From: Flavobacterium davisii
GTDB lineage: Bacteria; Bacteroidota; Bacteroidia; Flavobacteriales; Flavobacteriaceae
Length of the DNA stretch: 64,000 bases
NCBI RefSeq assembly: GCF_019565505.1
Contig: NZ_CP067378.1
Span: 3,072,501 to 3,136,500, forward strand
Direction of reading: 5' to 3'
The notes under the pieces were generated by a model that was not told where the DNA came from, did not search any database, and was given only the letters and a program-made list of their open reading frames with translations. Shown here piece after piece: positions 47,850-57,343 of this stretch. The position numbers and the translations under genes were made by a program. Every line of letters begins with the position of its first letter. Within the stretch, counting starts at the first letter, position 1.

Positions 47850-48656
47850 ATGAATAAAAAAGTAATAGTTATTACAGGAGGATCTTCCGGTATAGGAAGA
47901 GCAGTGGGAGAGTTTTTACAGGATAAGGGGTATATGGTGTATGGAACGAGTAGAAATCCAGAAAAAAATCAAAATTCTAAAATTCCATTAGTTGCATTGG
48001 ATGTCAGGGATGTAAATACTATAAATGAAGCGATAAAAAGAATTGTTGCTGAATCGGGTAGGATAGATGTATTGATTAATAATGCAGGTGTAGGTATTAC
48101 GGGACCTATAGAGGAAATTCCGACGAAAGAAATGCGTGCTCATTTTGAAACTAATTTTTTTGGACCTATTGAGGTTATTAAAGCTGTTTTGCCGCAAATG
48201 CGTTTACAAAAATCAGGTTTGATTATTAATATAACTTCTATAGCAGCTTATATGGGGCTGCCGTATAGAGGGATTTATTCAGCCTCTAAAGGTGCTTTAG
48301 AATTGCTAACAGAAGCTTTGCGTATGGAAACAAAGCAATTTGGTATAGAAATAACGAATATTGCGCCGGGAGATTTTGCAACGAATATTGCGGCAGGACG
48401 TTATCATGCTCCTCTGATAAAAGGGTCTGTTTATGAAAAAGTGTATGGTGATACTTTGAAAGAAATGAATGATCATGTTGATGGAGGACATGATCCTATG
48501 GAAATGGCAAAAGCGGTTTTGAGTGTAATTTGTACTTCAAAACCTAAAATACATTATAAAGTAGGAGCTTTTATGCAAAAAACATCCATTTTTTTAAAAA
48601 GAATATTGCCAGACAAGGTGTATGAAAAAATGTTGATGAATCATTATAAGCTTTAG
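47850..48656 (+). CDS. Short-chain dehydrogenase/reductase
   Basis: 268 aa, a classical SDR. The dinucleotide-binding motif VITGGSSGIGRAVGEFL is near the N-terminus, then NNAGVGITGPIEEIP. The catalytic Tyr-Lys is in YRGIYSASKGALELL, with the Ser in NITSIAAY. The substrate cannot be deduced; the sequence resembles the DltE/retinol-type broad group. The start is 27 nt after the epimerase stop, with an AAAAGGGAGAT stretch that could serve as a ribosome site, so the two are probably co-transcribed. Confidence 0.88.
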   Translation: MNKKVIVITGGSSGIGRAVGEFLQDKGYMVYGTSRNPEKNQNSKIPLVALDVRDVNTINEAIKRIVAESGRIDVLINNAGVGITGPIEEIPTKEMRAHFETNFFGPIEVIKAVLPQMRLQKSGLIINITSIAAYMGLPYRGIYSASKGALELLTEALRMETKQFGIEITNIAPGDFATNIAAGRYHAPLIKGSVYEKVYGDTLKEMNDHVDGGHDPMEMAKAVLSVICTSKPKIHYKVGAFMQKTSIFLKRILPDKVYEKMLMNHYKL

Positions 48657-48766
48657 GTTTGTTATTATATTTTGACGGAATTGTTTAGAGTGATTATTAT
48701 TTATATTAAAATTGAATTTGTAAATTTGCTTTAGACACAACTATAATTTAACATAAAAAAAAAGAG

Positions 48767-49423
48767 ATGAAGTTTTTTATTGACACGGCCAATTTAGATC
48801 AAATTAAAGAAGCACAAGCGTTAGGTATTTTAGATGGTGTAACAACCAATCCTTCCTTAATGGCGAAAGAAGGTATTACAGGTAAAAATAATATTTTAAA
48901 ACATTATGTTGATATCTGTAATATAGTAGAGGGTGATGTGAGTGCAGAAGTGAATGCGATGGATTTAGAAGGAATGATAAAAGAAGGTGAAGAATTAGCA
49001 GAATTGCATGAGCAAATTGTGGTTAAGTTACCAATGACTAAAGAAGGGATTAAAGCTTGTAAATATTTTTCAGATAGAGGGATTAAAACGAATGTAACAT
49101 TAGTTTTTTCAGCAGGGCAGGCATTGTTAGCAGCAAAAGCTGGGGCTACTTATGTTTCACCTTTTTTGGGACGTTTAGATGATGTGTCTACAGATGGATT
49201 GAATTTAATATCAGAAATTCGTGATATTTATGATAACTATGCTTTTGAAACACAAATTCTAGCAGCTTCGGTTCGTCATACGATGCATATTGTAAATTGT
49301 GCAAAAATAGGAGCGGATGTTATGACGGGGCCTTTGTCTGCTATTACAGGTTTGTTAAAACATCCTTTGACGGATATTGGGATAGCGCAATTTATTGCGG
49401 ATTACGAAAAGGGTAATAAATAG
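48767..49423 (+). CDS. fsa: Fructose-6-phosphate aldolase / TalC-type transaldolase
   Basis: 218 aa, a single-domain (beta/alpha)8 enzyme of the small transaldolase group: [35 protein letters not shown], and the Schiff-base Lys87 in [11 protein letters not shown]. Short transaldolases catalyse either transaldolase or F6P aldolase reactions; sequence alone does not separate these with certainty. Possible -7 box TAAATTTG at 48721-48728. Confidence 0.88.
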   Translation: MKFFIDTANLDQIKEAQALGILDGVTTNPSLMAKEGITGKNNILKHYVDICNIVEGDVSAEVNAMDLEGMIKEGEELAELHEQIVVKLPMTKEGIKACKYFSDRGIKTNVTLVFSAGQALLAAKAGATYVSPFLGRLDDVSTDGLNLISEIRDIYDNYAFETQILAASVRHTMHIVNCAKIGADVMTGPLSAITGLLKHPLTDIGIAQFIADYEKGNK

Positions 49424-49477
49424 TTTTGATTAAAAAAAAGTCAATCTAAGATTTCTTGTAAGGAGTTAGATTAGATG

Positions 49478-49514
49478 AAACACTTACTAAATGATTTTTG
49501 GTAAGTGTTTTTTT
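49478..49514 (+). terminator. Terminator of fsa
   Basis: AAACACTTAC and GTAAGTGTTT form a stem with an A/T loop, followed by TTTT. The rest of the gap to tRNA-Tyr (49515-49760) holds no gene. Confidence 0.85.
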
Positions 49515-49760
49515 GTATTTATTTGAGATTTTTGTGAATTATGAGTATTTTGTAAATGTTGTGTTTGTTGAGGTGGATAGTAGTTTTTGTTTGTGATGAA
49601 GAATAAAAGATTGTTGAATGTGGAAAAACTTTAAAAATTTTAAATCCATTACTTATCTAACTTTTTTGCATATAGTCAAATCCTCTGAAAATGACTCTGA
49701 CCTATTTAGGAAGGTTAGGAAATATGGGTTTCTTCTTATTCAGATTATTCAATCTTTTTG

Positions 49761-49787
49761 CTTAATCCCCAACTTTTGTTCTTGATT
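49761..49787. repeat. 27-bp dispersed repeat, copy 2 (inverted)
   Basis: An exact reverse complement of 9927-9953: starts CTTAATCCCCAACTTTTG and ends TTCTTGATT. It lies 20 nt from the tRNA-Tyr terminator. Confidence 0.75.
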
Positions 49788-49807
49788 CTTTTTGTGTTGA
49801 GGTATAA

Positions 49808-49840
49808 AAAAAACCGATAAATTATATTTACCGGTTTTTT
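49808..49840. terminator. Terminator of tRNA-Tyr
   Basis: AAACCGATAAAT and ATTTACCGGTTT form a stem (one mismatch) with A and T runs on both sides. It lies just 3' of the tRNA on the minus strand. Confidence 0.75.
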
Positions 49841-49843
49841 TAG

Positions 49844-49924
49844 TGGGGAGAGCAGGATTCGAACCTGCGAAGGTTTCCCAACGGATTTACAGTCCGTCCT
49901 CGTTGGCCGCTTGAGTATCTCCCC
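49844..49924 (-). tRNA. tRNA-Tyr (GUA)
   Basis: 81 nt with the long variable arm of class II tRNAs. The acceptor GGGGAGA pairs with TCTCCCC. The anticodon GTA is in GGACTGTAAATCC and the T-arm is AGGTTCGAATCCT. CCA is not encoded. It is transcribed on the minus strand. Confidence 0.95.
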
Positions 49925-50183
49925 CTCACGTATTTGTGATTGCTTGATTGCGTTGCAAATTTACATATCTTTTCTAGATAAACAAGGTTTTTTGTAGGTT
50001 TTTTTTTTTTTTTGTTGTTTTTTTGTAAGTTGTTGTTAATTAGTTGGGTAGATTTTGGTTTGAGGTGTAAATATTTAAATTTTTTTATAAAAAGAAGGTG
50101 TTCTAATAGGCGAACCCTTTTTTTCTGGGAATTACTTATATGAAAACTGCCTTCGATAGGTGTCCGAATGTTTTAGTAATATA

Positions 50184-50212
50184 AAAAAGGCTGTCTTTTT
50201 GGACAGCCTTTA
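50184..50212 (-). terminator. Terminator of lpd
   Basis: AAAGGCTGTC and GACAGCCTTT pair around a short T-rich loop; on the minus strand a T-run follows. It sits 23 nt after the lpd stop. An upstream fragment at 50092-50170 (AGAAGGTGTTCTAAT at one end, AGGTGTCCG at the other) resembles a degenerate family A repeat. Confidence 0.8.
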
Positions 50213-50234
50213 ACGAGATATATTTAAATGAGTT

Positions 50235-51637
50235 TTAAATGTGCAAAGCTCTCTTGTTAGTAGCGTCTAAAGCGGCTTCTTTAATTGCTTCGGCAAAAGT
50301 AGGATGGGCATGCGACATTCTGGAGATGTCTTCTGCGCTTGCACGGAATTCCATAGCTGTAACAGCCTCTGCTATTAAATCTGCTGCACGGGCACCAATT
50401 ATATGTACGCCTAATACTTCGTCAGTAGCAGTATCTGCTAAAATCTTGATAAAACCATCAGTGTCAGCACTTGCACGAGCACGTCCTAAAGCTTTGAATG
50501 GGAAATTACCAGTTTTGTAGTTTTTGCCTTCAGCTTTTAATTGTTCTTCTGTTTTACCTACTGCTGCCACTTCTGGCCATGTATAAACTACCCGGGGATT
50601 AAGTTATAATCAATATGAGGTTTTTGACCTGCTAAATATTCTGCTACCATAACGCCTTCTTCCTCTGCTTTATGTGCTAACATGGTGCCGCGGATTACAT
50701 CGCCAATAGCATAGATGTTTGAACTTGTAGTTTGTAAATGATCGTTAACTTCTACTTGCCCTCTTTCTGTAAGTTTTACACCTGCTTTTTCTGTATTTAA
50801 ACCATCTGTGTAAGGACGACGTCCTACTGCTACTAAAGCGTAGTCTCCTTCAAGGATTAATTCTTGTCCTTTTGCATTATCTGCTTTTACGATTACGTCA
50901 TTTCCGTTACGAGATACTTCTTTAACTTTGTGTGAAGTATAGAATTTCATTCCTTGTTTTTTTAATACTTTAGTCAATTCTTTTGATAAAGCACCGTCCA
51001 TACCCGGAATAATTCTATCCATGAATTCTACTACTGATACTTGAGCTCCTAGGCGTAAATAAACTTGGCCTAATTCTAATCCGATTACACCGCCACCAAT
51101 GATAATTAAATGTTTAGGAACTTCGGGTAATTTTAAAGCTTCAGTAGAAGTAATAATTCTTTCTTTGTCAATTTTTATGAATGGAAGGCTAGATGGTTTG
51201 GAGCCTGTGGCAATAATTGTATTTTTTGCTTCAATTTTTTCAATAGAACCACCTTCCTTTGTTATGTTCAAAGTAGTTGCATTTTCAAACGATCCAACTC
51301 CTTGAAACACGGTAATGTTGTTTTTATCCATTAAAAATTTAACTCCACCGCATGTCTGATCAACGACAGATTGTTTGCGTTCAATCATTTTTTGAAGATT
51401 AATCTTTACATCCCCAGAAACCTCGATTCCGTGATCTGCAAAATGTTGTAATTCTTCATAATGATGAGATGAAGCTAGTAATGCTTTTGAAGGGATACAT
51501 CCTACATTTAAACAAGTACCTCCAAGAGTGGCATATTTTTCAATAATAGCCGTTTTCATTCCTAGTTGCGCACAACGAATTGCTGCTACATATCCACCGG
51601 GCCCAGAACCTATTACAACTACGTCAAATGAGCTCAT
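50235..51637 (-). CDS. lpdA: Dihydrolipoyl dehydrogenase (frameshifted)
   Basis: About 468 aa from ATG 51637 ([20 protein letters not shown]). FAD motif GSGPGG, redox disulfide Cys42/Cys47 in [16 protein letters not shown] motif [10 protein letters not shown] and the C-terminal [10 protein letters not shown] active-site His are present. It re-oxidises lipoamide in 2-oxoacid dehydrogenases and the glycine cleavage system. A single G is missing (CCC 50591-50593 on the plus strand); repaired it reads [21 protein letters not shown] -7-like TAATTTTG (minus strand, 51681-51674) lies 37 nt before the start. Confidence 0.94.
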
Positions 51638-51681
51638 AATATCTATTTTATGTTGTTTTAAAAAAGTTGATTGCAAAATTA

Positions 51682-52283
51682 ATAATTTATAATAGAAAAA
51701 AATGAGATAATTTGTGATATTTAATTCTAATTAGGAACGACAAAATATATTTTCTTTTTTCATTTATAAAAACTTTTAATGATTCTATTTTTGTAGTATT
51801 AAAACGGGATTATGTGTTAATAATTTATTAATAAACAAAAAGAATTTGAATCTAAAAAATAGATTCTTTTTGTTCTTAATAAATGGTTCTAAAAGATCGA
51901 AATTTTGTTACTTATATAATAGTAAAAATCATAATATTGATAATGTAATTTTTTTGGTTGAAAAGATAGGCTACACCTTAAGTTGTTCCTTTTTAAAATA
52001 GTCATGTCTAGGAGGAAAAAAATCCGTGTATTTTTATTTTCTTTACCTTTTCATCCTCATTATAAAGTCTATCGCGTAATTTGAGTTGAAACATTTTTTT
52101 TGACTTTAATTTAAATTTAAGCACGTACTTCCTTTTTAATTATCAAGGATTTCTAAAAAGGTTTCAATTTTTTTCTTTTATATATGGTTTTATGATTAAA
52201 TAGGTTTTCTGTAAGTATTTGATGTTTTAAAAAAAAGAATGATTTAGTTAGAACGACAATAATAGTTTAAAGTACTATTTTAT
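51682..52283. other. Long intergenic region with degenerate repeats
   Basis: About 600 bp without a supported gene. Fragments recall family A (TTCTAAAAGATCGAAATTTT near 51890; ATAATATTGATAATGTAATT near 51930) and family B (GCGTAATTTGAGTTGAAAC near 52074). Otherwise it is AT-rich sequence in which I see nothing. Confidence 0.4.
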
Positions 52284-52735
52284 CTAAATATCATATACTG
52301 TTGTGCTTTTTACTTCTCCAATCATGAATGAGGAATGCGTGCTTCCGATATGTTTAATAGATGTTAATTTGGTAACCATAAACTCTCGATATTCTTCCAT
52401 ATCCGCAACACAAATTTTTAAAATATAATCATAATCACCACTGACATGAAAGCATTCTAGGACTTCATCTAATTTTAATATGGCATTTTCAAAATCAGCA
52501 ATAAACTCATGATTGTGTTGTATTAGTTTAATGTGACAAAAAACAACATAATTTTTATTTATTTTTTTCGATCAACGAGTGCTACGTATTTTTTAATAGT
52601 ACCGTCTTTTTCTAATTTTTTTATACGTTCATACACTGCTGTAACGGATAAATTGAGTTTTCCAGAAAGTTCCTTTGTTGTTTGTTTACTATCTTCTTGA
52701 AGTAATTTCAATAATTTTTTATCTATGATGTCCAT
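52284..52735 (-). CDS. Lrp/AsnC family transcriptional regulator (frameshifted)
   Basis: About 151 aa, hidden because both halves are short. The N-terminal winged helix is MDIIDKKLLKLLQEDSKQTT, then LNLSVTAVYERIKKLEKDGT. The C-terminal RAM domain is FENAILKLDEVLECFHVSGD, YDYILKICVADMEEYREF and SSFMIGEVKSTTVYDI. One base is missing in the T7 tract 52562-52568 at VDRKKINKNYVV. Such regulators respond to amino acids. It is divergent from the DPP IV gene, whose peptide products could be relevant, but this link is speculative. Confidence 0.85.
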
Positions 52736-52864
52736 TTTTTTTAAAATTTTCTATAAAAGTATTATAATATATTTATATACCGAAAAAAAAACTAAAACTT
52801 TTGATTAATATTTAAATTTATTAAGTATTCTTATTTTTGGAAATAATTCAAAAAAAAATAATTA

Positions 52865-55033
52865 ATGAAAAAATACACTTTTAGTTTACTTTTGATAGGG
52901 AGTATGACATTTGCACAAAAGTTGACTATTGAGGAAACTGTTACAGGTGGAAGAAAATTTGCACCAAGTACACAATTAGCGCAGCAATGGCGTAAAAATT
53001 CGAGAGCAATTACCTACGTAAGTCCTGATTTTTCAAGTTTATTAGAAAAAAGTGCTTCTAATGGTTGGAAAGAAACAGTTTTAGTTACAAAAAATGATTT
53101 TGAAGCGGCTTTAAAAAACAAAATAAATTTAGATGAGTTTTCGTTAAAAAGTTTTCCAACGATTATTGAATGGAAAACGGTTGATACTTTTGAAACAGAA
53201 ATAGCAGGTAAAAAAAATAATTATAAAGTTACTTATGATATTGTTAATAAGAAGGTTTTAAATGTATTAACTTATAGTAATGAAGGAAGTCAAGCAAAAT
53301 TTGCATCCAATGGAAACGTAGCTTGGTTAAAAGACAATAATATAAGAATTACAACTTCTTCAGGAAATGTTATAGATGTTACTAACGATACAAATAAAGG
53401 TATTGTTAATGGTTCTGATTATGTACATCGTCAAGAATTTGGTATTGATGGCGGTATATGGTGGAATCAAGCAGGAACCCAATTAGCTTATTACAGGAAA
53501 GATGAAACGATGGTTGCTAATTATCCGTTAACTAATTGGAATGAGCCAGAAGCAGTTAATAAGGAAATTAAATACCCAATGGTGGGGATGACCAGTGAAA
53601 ATGTTACGGTAGTTGTTTTTGATGTAGCTTCACATAAAAAAATAACGATTCAAACGGGAGAACCCAAAGATCAATATTTAACGATGGTTTCATGGGAACC
53701 AACAGGGAAATATATTTTTATTGGAATTTTAAATCGACAACAAAATCATCTAAAATTTAATAAATACGATGCACAAACAGGAGTTTTTGTAAAAACTTTA
53801 TTTGAAGAAAAAGCTTTGACTTGGATTGAACCACAACATTCATTGACTTTTGTACCGAATAATTCTTCAGAATTTATTTATCAAACAGATTACAATGGGT
53901 TTAATCAGATGTATTTATATAATACGGAAGGAAAGTTGTTAAAAAATTTAGGTTATAAAGAGGTAATAGTAAAAGAACTCTTAGGGTTTGATGAAAAGTC
54001 AGAAAAACTTAATTATATAGGAACTGCTAATAATGGATTAGACCGACAACTATATCAAGTTGATTTAAAAACAGGTAATACAATACAATTAACAACGGTA
54101 TCAGGAACACATATAGCTTCTGTTTCTTCAGATGGTACTATGGTATTAGATCAATATAGTAATACGCTAATTCCTAATAAAATTTCAGTTATTGATATCA
54201 AAACAAAAAAAGAAACGGAATTGGTAAAATCGAATAATCCTTTTGAAGGAAAAATAGATATGCCTAAAATGGAGTTAGTAACAATTACATCAGCTGATGG
54301 TAAGACACCTTTAAATGGGAGAATTATTTATCCAGCTAATTTTGATGCTACTAAAAAATATCCTGTAATGATATATGTTTACGGAGGTTCACATGCGCAA
54401 TTAGTTAATAATCGTTGGTTAGGAGGAGCGGGGTATTTTGATTATTATATGGCACAAAATGGTTATGTGGTGTTTACTATGGATAACAGAGGGAGTGATT
54501 CTCGTGGTAAAAAATTCTGTGATATAAATCATCGTCAGTTAGGAGTAAATGAAATGGCAGATCAAATGGAAGGGATTAAATTTTTAAAATCAAAATCATT
54601 TGTGAATCAAGATAAAATTGGCGTTTTTGGATGGAGTTTTGGTGGATTTATGACGACTAGCCTAATGACAAGCCAAGTTGATACTTTTAAGGTAGGTGTT
54701 GCTGGTGGTCCAGTAATTGATTGGAAGTATTATGAGATAATGTATGGAGAACGTTATATGGATACACCACAGGAAAATCCAGAAGGGTATGCTAAAACAT
54801 CTTTATTGGATAAAGCTAAAAATTTAAAAGGACGTTTATTAATTATTCATGGTGCACAAGATCCTGTTGTCGTACAACAAAATAGTATGAATTTTATTGA
54901 GGCATGTATTAAAGCGGGTAAACAGGTAGATTATTTTTTGTATCCTAATCATGAGCATAATGTAGGAGGAAGAGATAGAATTCACATGTATGCTAAAATT
55001 GCGGATTATTTTGATACACATTTGAAAAGATAA
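52865..55033 (+). CDS. Dipeptidyl-peptidase IV (S9B peptidase)
   Basis: 722 aa, with a signal peptide (MKKYTFSLLLIGSMTFAQ). It has an N-terminal eight-bladed propeller (DPP IV N domain) and a C-terminal alpha/beta hydrolase. The catalytic Ser is in GVFGWSFGGFMTTS, the Asp in IIHGAQDPVVVQQN and the His in NHEHNVGGRDRIHMY. It removes X-Pro (or X-Ala) dipeptides from peptide N-termini in the periplasm, supporting growth on protein. It is intact and monocistronic. Confidence 0.94.
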   Translation: MKKYTFSLLLIGSMTFAQKLTIEETVTGGRKFAPSTQLAQQWRKNSRAITYVSPDFSSLLEKSASNGWKETVLVTKNDFEAALKNKINLDEFSLKSFPTIIEWKTVDTFETEIAGKKNNYKVTYDIVNKKVLNVLTYSNEGSQAKFASNGNVAWLKDNNIRITTSSGNVIDVTNDTNKGIVNGSDYVHRQEFGIDGGIWWNQAGTQLAYYRKDETMVANYPLTNWNEPEAVNKEIKYPMVGMTSENVTVVVFDVASHKKITIQTGEPKDQYLTMVSWEPTGKYIFIGILNRQQNHLKFNKYDAQTGVFVKTLFEEKALTWIEPQHSLTFVPNNSSEFIYQTDYNGFNQMYLYNTEGKLLKNLGYKEVIVKELLGFDEKSEKLNYIGTANNGLDRQLYQVDLKTGNTIQLTTVSGTHIASVSSDGTMVLDQYSNTLIPNKISVIDIKTKKETELVKSNNPFEGKIDMPKMELVTITSADGKTPLNGRIIYPANFDATKKYPVMIYVYGGSHAQLVNNRWLGGAGYFDYYMAQNGYVVFTMDNRGSDSRGKKFCDINHRQLGVNEMADQMEGIKFLKSKSFVNQDKIGVFGWSFGGFMTTSLMTSQVDTFKVGVAGGPVIDWKYYEIMYGERYMDTPQENPEGYAKTSLLDKAKNLKGRLLIIHGAQDPVVVQQNSMNFIEACIKAGKQVDYFLYPNHEHNVGGRDRIHMYAKIADYFDTHLKR

Positions 55034-55140
55034 TTTATAAATTATGATGTTGATATAATTTATTCTAAAGTTAAATAGTTACATTCAGAAATAAAATGTA
55101 TCCATAAAAGAAGCTTAAAAATCTGCTTATTTTTGAATTT

Positions 55141-55188
55141 TGTCCCCCTTTTTAAAGCTATTGTTCTAAAAAAGGGGGACATTTTTTA
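55141..55188 (+). terminator. Terminator of the DPP IV gene
   Basis: TGTCCCCCTTTTT pairs with AAAAAGGGGGACA, followed by TTTTTT. The long GC-core stem is unmistakable. It lies about 110 nt after the stop. Confidence 0.85.
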
Positions 55189-55386
55189 ACCCAGATTTCA
55201 AGAAAGTATTGTTCTTTGACAAATGAGAGCTAACTTGCACTTGCCAGCGAAGCCTATGTATAAAACGTTGAATTTATCCCCTCCCAAAGTTTTGGATGAA
55301 ATGTAAAAAGGCTTCTATTTGGAAGCTCTTTTAGACAATCAATGATCAAACACCATGTTGTCTTGTATAGAATAATTTTAGCTAAG
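55188..55386. repeat. Repeat family C, copy 1 (interrupted)
   Basis: The left block AACCCAGATTTCAAGAAAG continues through TTCTTTGACAAATGAGAGC to TATGTATAAA (55188-55263). The right block GTTGTCTTGTATAGAATAAT to TTAGCTAAG is at 55357-55386. The inverted copy at 59265-59371 has both blocks directly joined, so about 90 bp is inserted here. That insert carries a hairpin AAAAGGCTTC..GAAGCTCTTTT. Confidence 0.7.
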
Positions 55387-55390
55387 TTGG

Positions 55391-55564
55391 ATAGAATTCC
55401 GGATTAGGCTTCGTTTTGAAGCAAAAAATTTCAATAAATTAAGTGCTCACGGAAAATTGTAGAAGATGAAATAGTGAACTATTTCGATGAATAAAATTTG
55501 ATTATGTGCTTGAATTTGAATAAAATAAAGTTGAATAGATTTCTAATGCTGAATTTGGATTTAA
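55391..55564. repeat. MITE-like repeat family B, copy
   Basis: Very similar to 41761-41940: TTCCGGATTAGGCTTCGTTT, AAGTGCTCACGGAAAATT, GTGAACTATTTCGATGA and TTGAATAGATTTCTAATGCT are shared with small changes. Confidence 0.7.
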
Positions 55565-55623
55565 GCAGATTCGATATAAATATAGAAGAATAAAGAAGAT
55601 CAAGAGACACGCAATTTTTTCTA

Positions 55624-55790
55624 CTAAATGAGGTGTCTAAAAAGAACCAGTTTAAGGTGTAATTTGTGATTTCGAAAGAAGAGGTTATATTGTTGGAGTT
55701 ATGTGATTTATTTTATTTGAGTTTCGCTTTGATTGAAATAAGATTATAATCTTTTAAGATATTTTGATTGAAGTCAAAAAACAAAGCACT
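55624..55790. repeat. Degenerate family A repeat
   Basis: GAGGTGTCTAAAAAG at the left, then TAATTTGTGATTTCGAAAGA and AGAGGTTATATTGTTGGAG, which align with the first half of 16405-16565. The right end is eroded. Confidence 0.5.
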
Positions 55791-55904
55791 TTTTTAGATT
55801 CAAAGTCATTTATATAGAATAAATCTTTAATGCGTAATTTGGTTTTATTATAAATAAGAGGAGTTAGTAAGGACTTAAATATTTATTTATGAATTTGTTT
55901 AGAT

Positions 55905-56130
55905 AATGCTATTATTGAAAATTTCTTTGGTACACTTAAATCTGAACTTTTTTATATAAAAAAGTTTAGTAAGTATTGAACAGTTAAAAAGGAAATAAAA
56001 CAATATATAAATTACTATAACAACGAAAGAGTCAAGTCTAATTTAAAAGGAATGAGCCCGATTAAATATCGAGCTCATTATTATCAAAATTAAGTTTAAA
56101 TTTGTCTAAACTTTTGGGTGGAGTCTATTA
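55905..56130 (+). mobile_element. IS3-type element, orfB 3' end and right terminus
   Basis: The frame encodes the C-terminal end of an IS3 transposase: DNAIIENFFGTLKSELFYIK, then (after one frameshift or stop near 55978) TVKKEIKQYINYYNNERVKS and LKGMSPIKYRAHYYQN, ending at 56091. The Glu of the DDE triad is in IIENFFGTLK. The end TCTAAACTTTTGGGTGGAGT resembles the terminal repeat of the orfA fragment at 11662. The 5' part of the element is absent. Confidence 0.75.
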
Positions 56131-56183
56131 TTAGAGTCCTTTTTCGTTATAGTATTTGCTAAAGTAATTATTTTTTTGCTATT

Positions 56184-57301
56184 TTATCTACTATTAGCGT
56201 TAGCATCTGGCATTTTATCTAATAATTCAAGTTCAAAAATTAAATTAGTATTAGGAGGAATTATTCCACCAGCACCTTGTGCTCCGTAACCTAGATTTGA
56301 AGGGATGAATAAAACAGCTTTGTCTCCGATATTCATTTTTTCTAATCCTTCTAAGAAACCCGGGATTAAGCCATCTTTTTTACCAATTTGAAAAGGGAAA
56401 GGTTGGTAGCCTTTAGCTGCTGCTCTACGTTCATCTAATTTACCAAAAGTTTTGGCTACTTGTTCGTAACTAGTGTCAAATAGAGTTCCATCTTCAAAAT
56501 AACCAGCATAATGAACATATACGGTAGATCCTGCTTCTGGTTTTTTACCTGTTCCTTTGGTAACTATTTGGTAAGTTAAGCCAGTATCTGATTTGTTGGC
56601 ATTTACTTTTGCTTGGGCAAAATAAGCAGTTTTATCGGCTTTAACTTTTAGTAATTTAGTTTCCATTTCTTTTTGGGCTTTTATTTCTTTGTCAACGCTT
56701 TCTCTGAAAATTTTTGCGGCATCAAATTTTTTAGCTTTTGCCCCTTTTCTTATAATTGTTATTTTGTTTATTACATCGTCTTGAGCAATTTTATTTACTA
56801 TATCTTGCCCTGTTACGACATGACCAAAAACAGTATGGCGACCATCTAACCAAGGTGTGGCCTTATGGGTAATAAAAAATTGGCTTCCGTTAGTACCGGT
56901 CCTGCATTAGCCATAGAAAGGATTCCTGGTCCTGTGTGTTTTAAATCGGATACAATTTCATCTTTAAATTTATATCCGGGTCCGCCACTACCATTACCAT
57001 CAGGATCTCCACCTTGAATCATAAAATCAGCAATTACACGGTGAAATTTTAGACCATTGTAAAAAGGTTTTCCTGTGTATTTTGTATTTACCATAGGATT
57101 TTTTCCTTCAGCTAAAGAAACAAAGTTGGCTACTGTGATAGGGGTTTTTTCAAATTCTAGTTCGACTACAATTTTTCCTTTACTCGTTTCTATTTCGGCA
57201 AATAATCCTTCGCCTGTTTGTTTTTCACCTTTTGAATTACAAGATGAAAAAGAAAATAAAAAAGTAAAAAGACTTAAAATTAAACTTATCATTTTTCTCA
57301 T
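56184..57301 (-). CDS. Cyclophilin-FKBP fusion peptidyl-prolyl isomerase lipoprotein (frameshifted)
   Basis: About 373 aa. A signal with lipobox ([20 protein letters not shown], then C) is followed by a cyclophilin domain ([49 protein letters not shown]). Next come a charged linker and a C-terminal FKBP domain ([57 protein letters not shown]). One G is missing at 56896-56897 (coding strand GG). Both domains catalyse proline cis-trans isomerisation, so this is a double folding factor for envelope proteins. It follows gldI by 42 nt. Confidence 0.9.
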
Positions 57302-57343
57302 TTTAGTTAATAATTGATTTTTAGTTATTATTTTTTTCTATAT

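Noticed and set aside
54839..55021. Minus-strand 60-codon frame at the end of the DPP IV gene
   Set aside because: Antisense to the catalytic domain coding region; no independent support.
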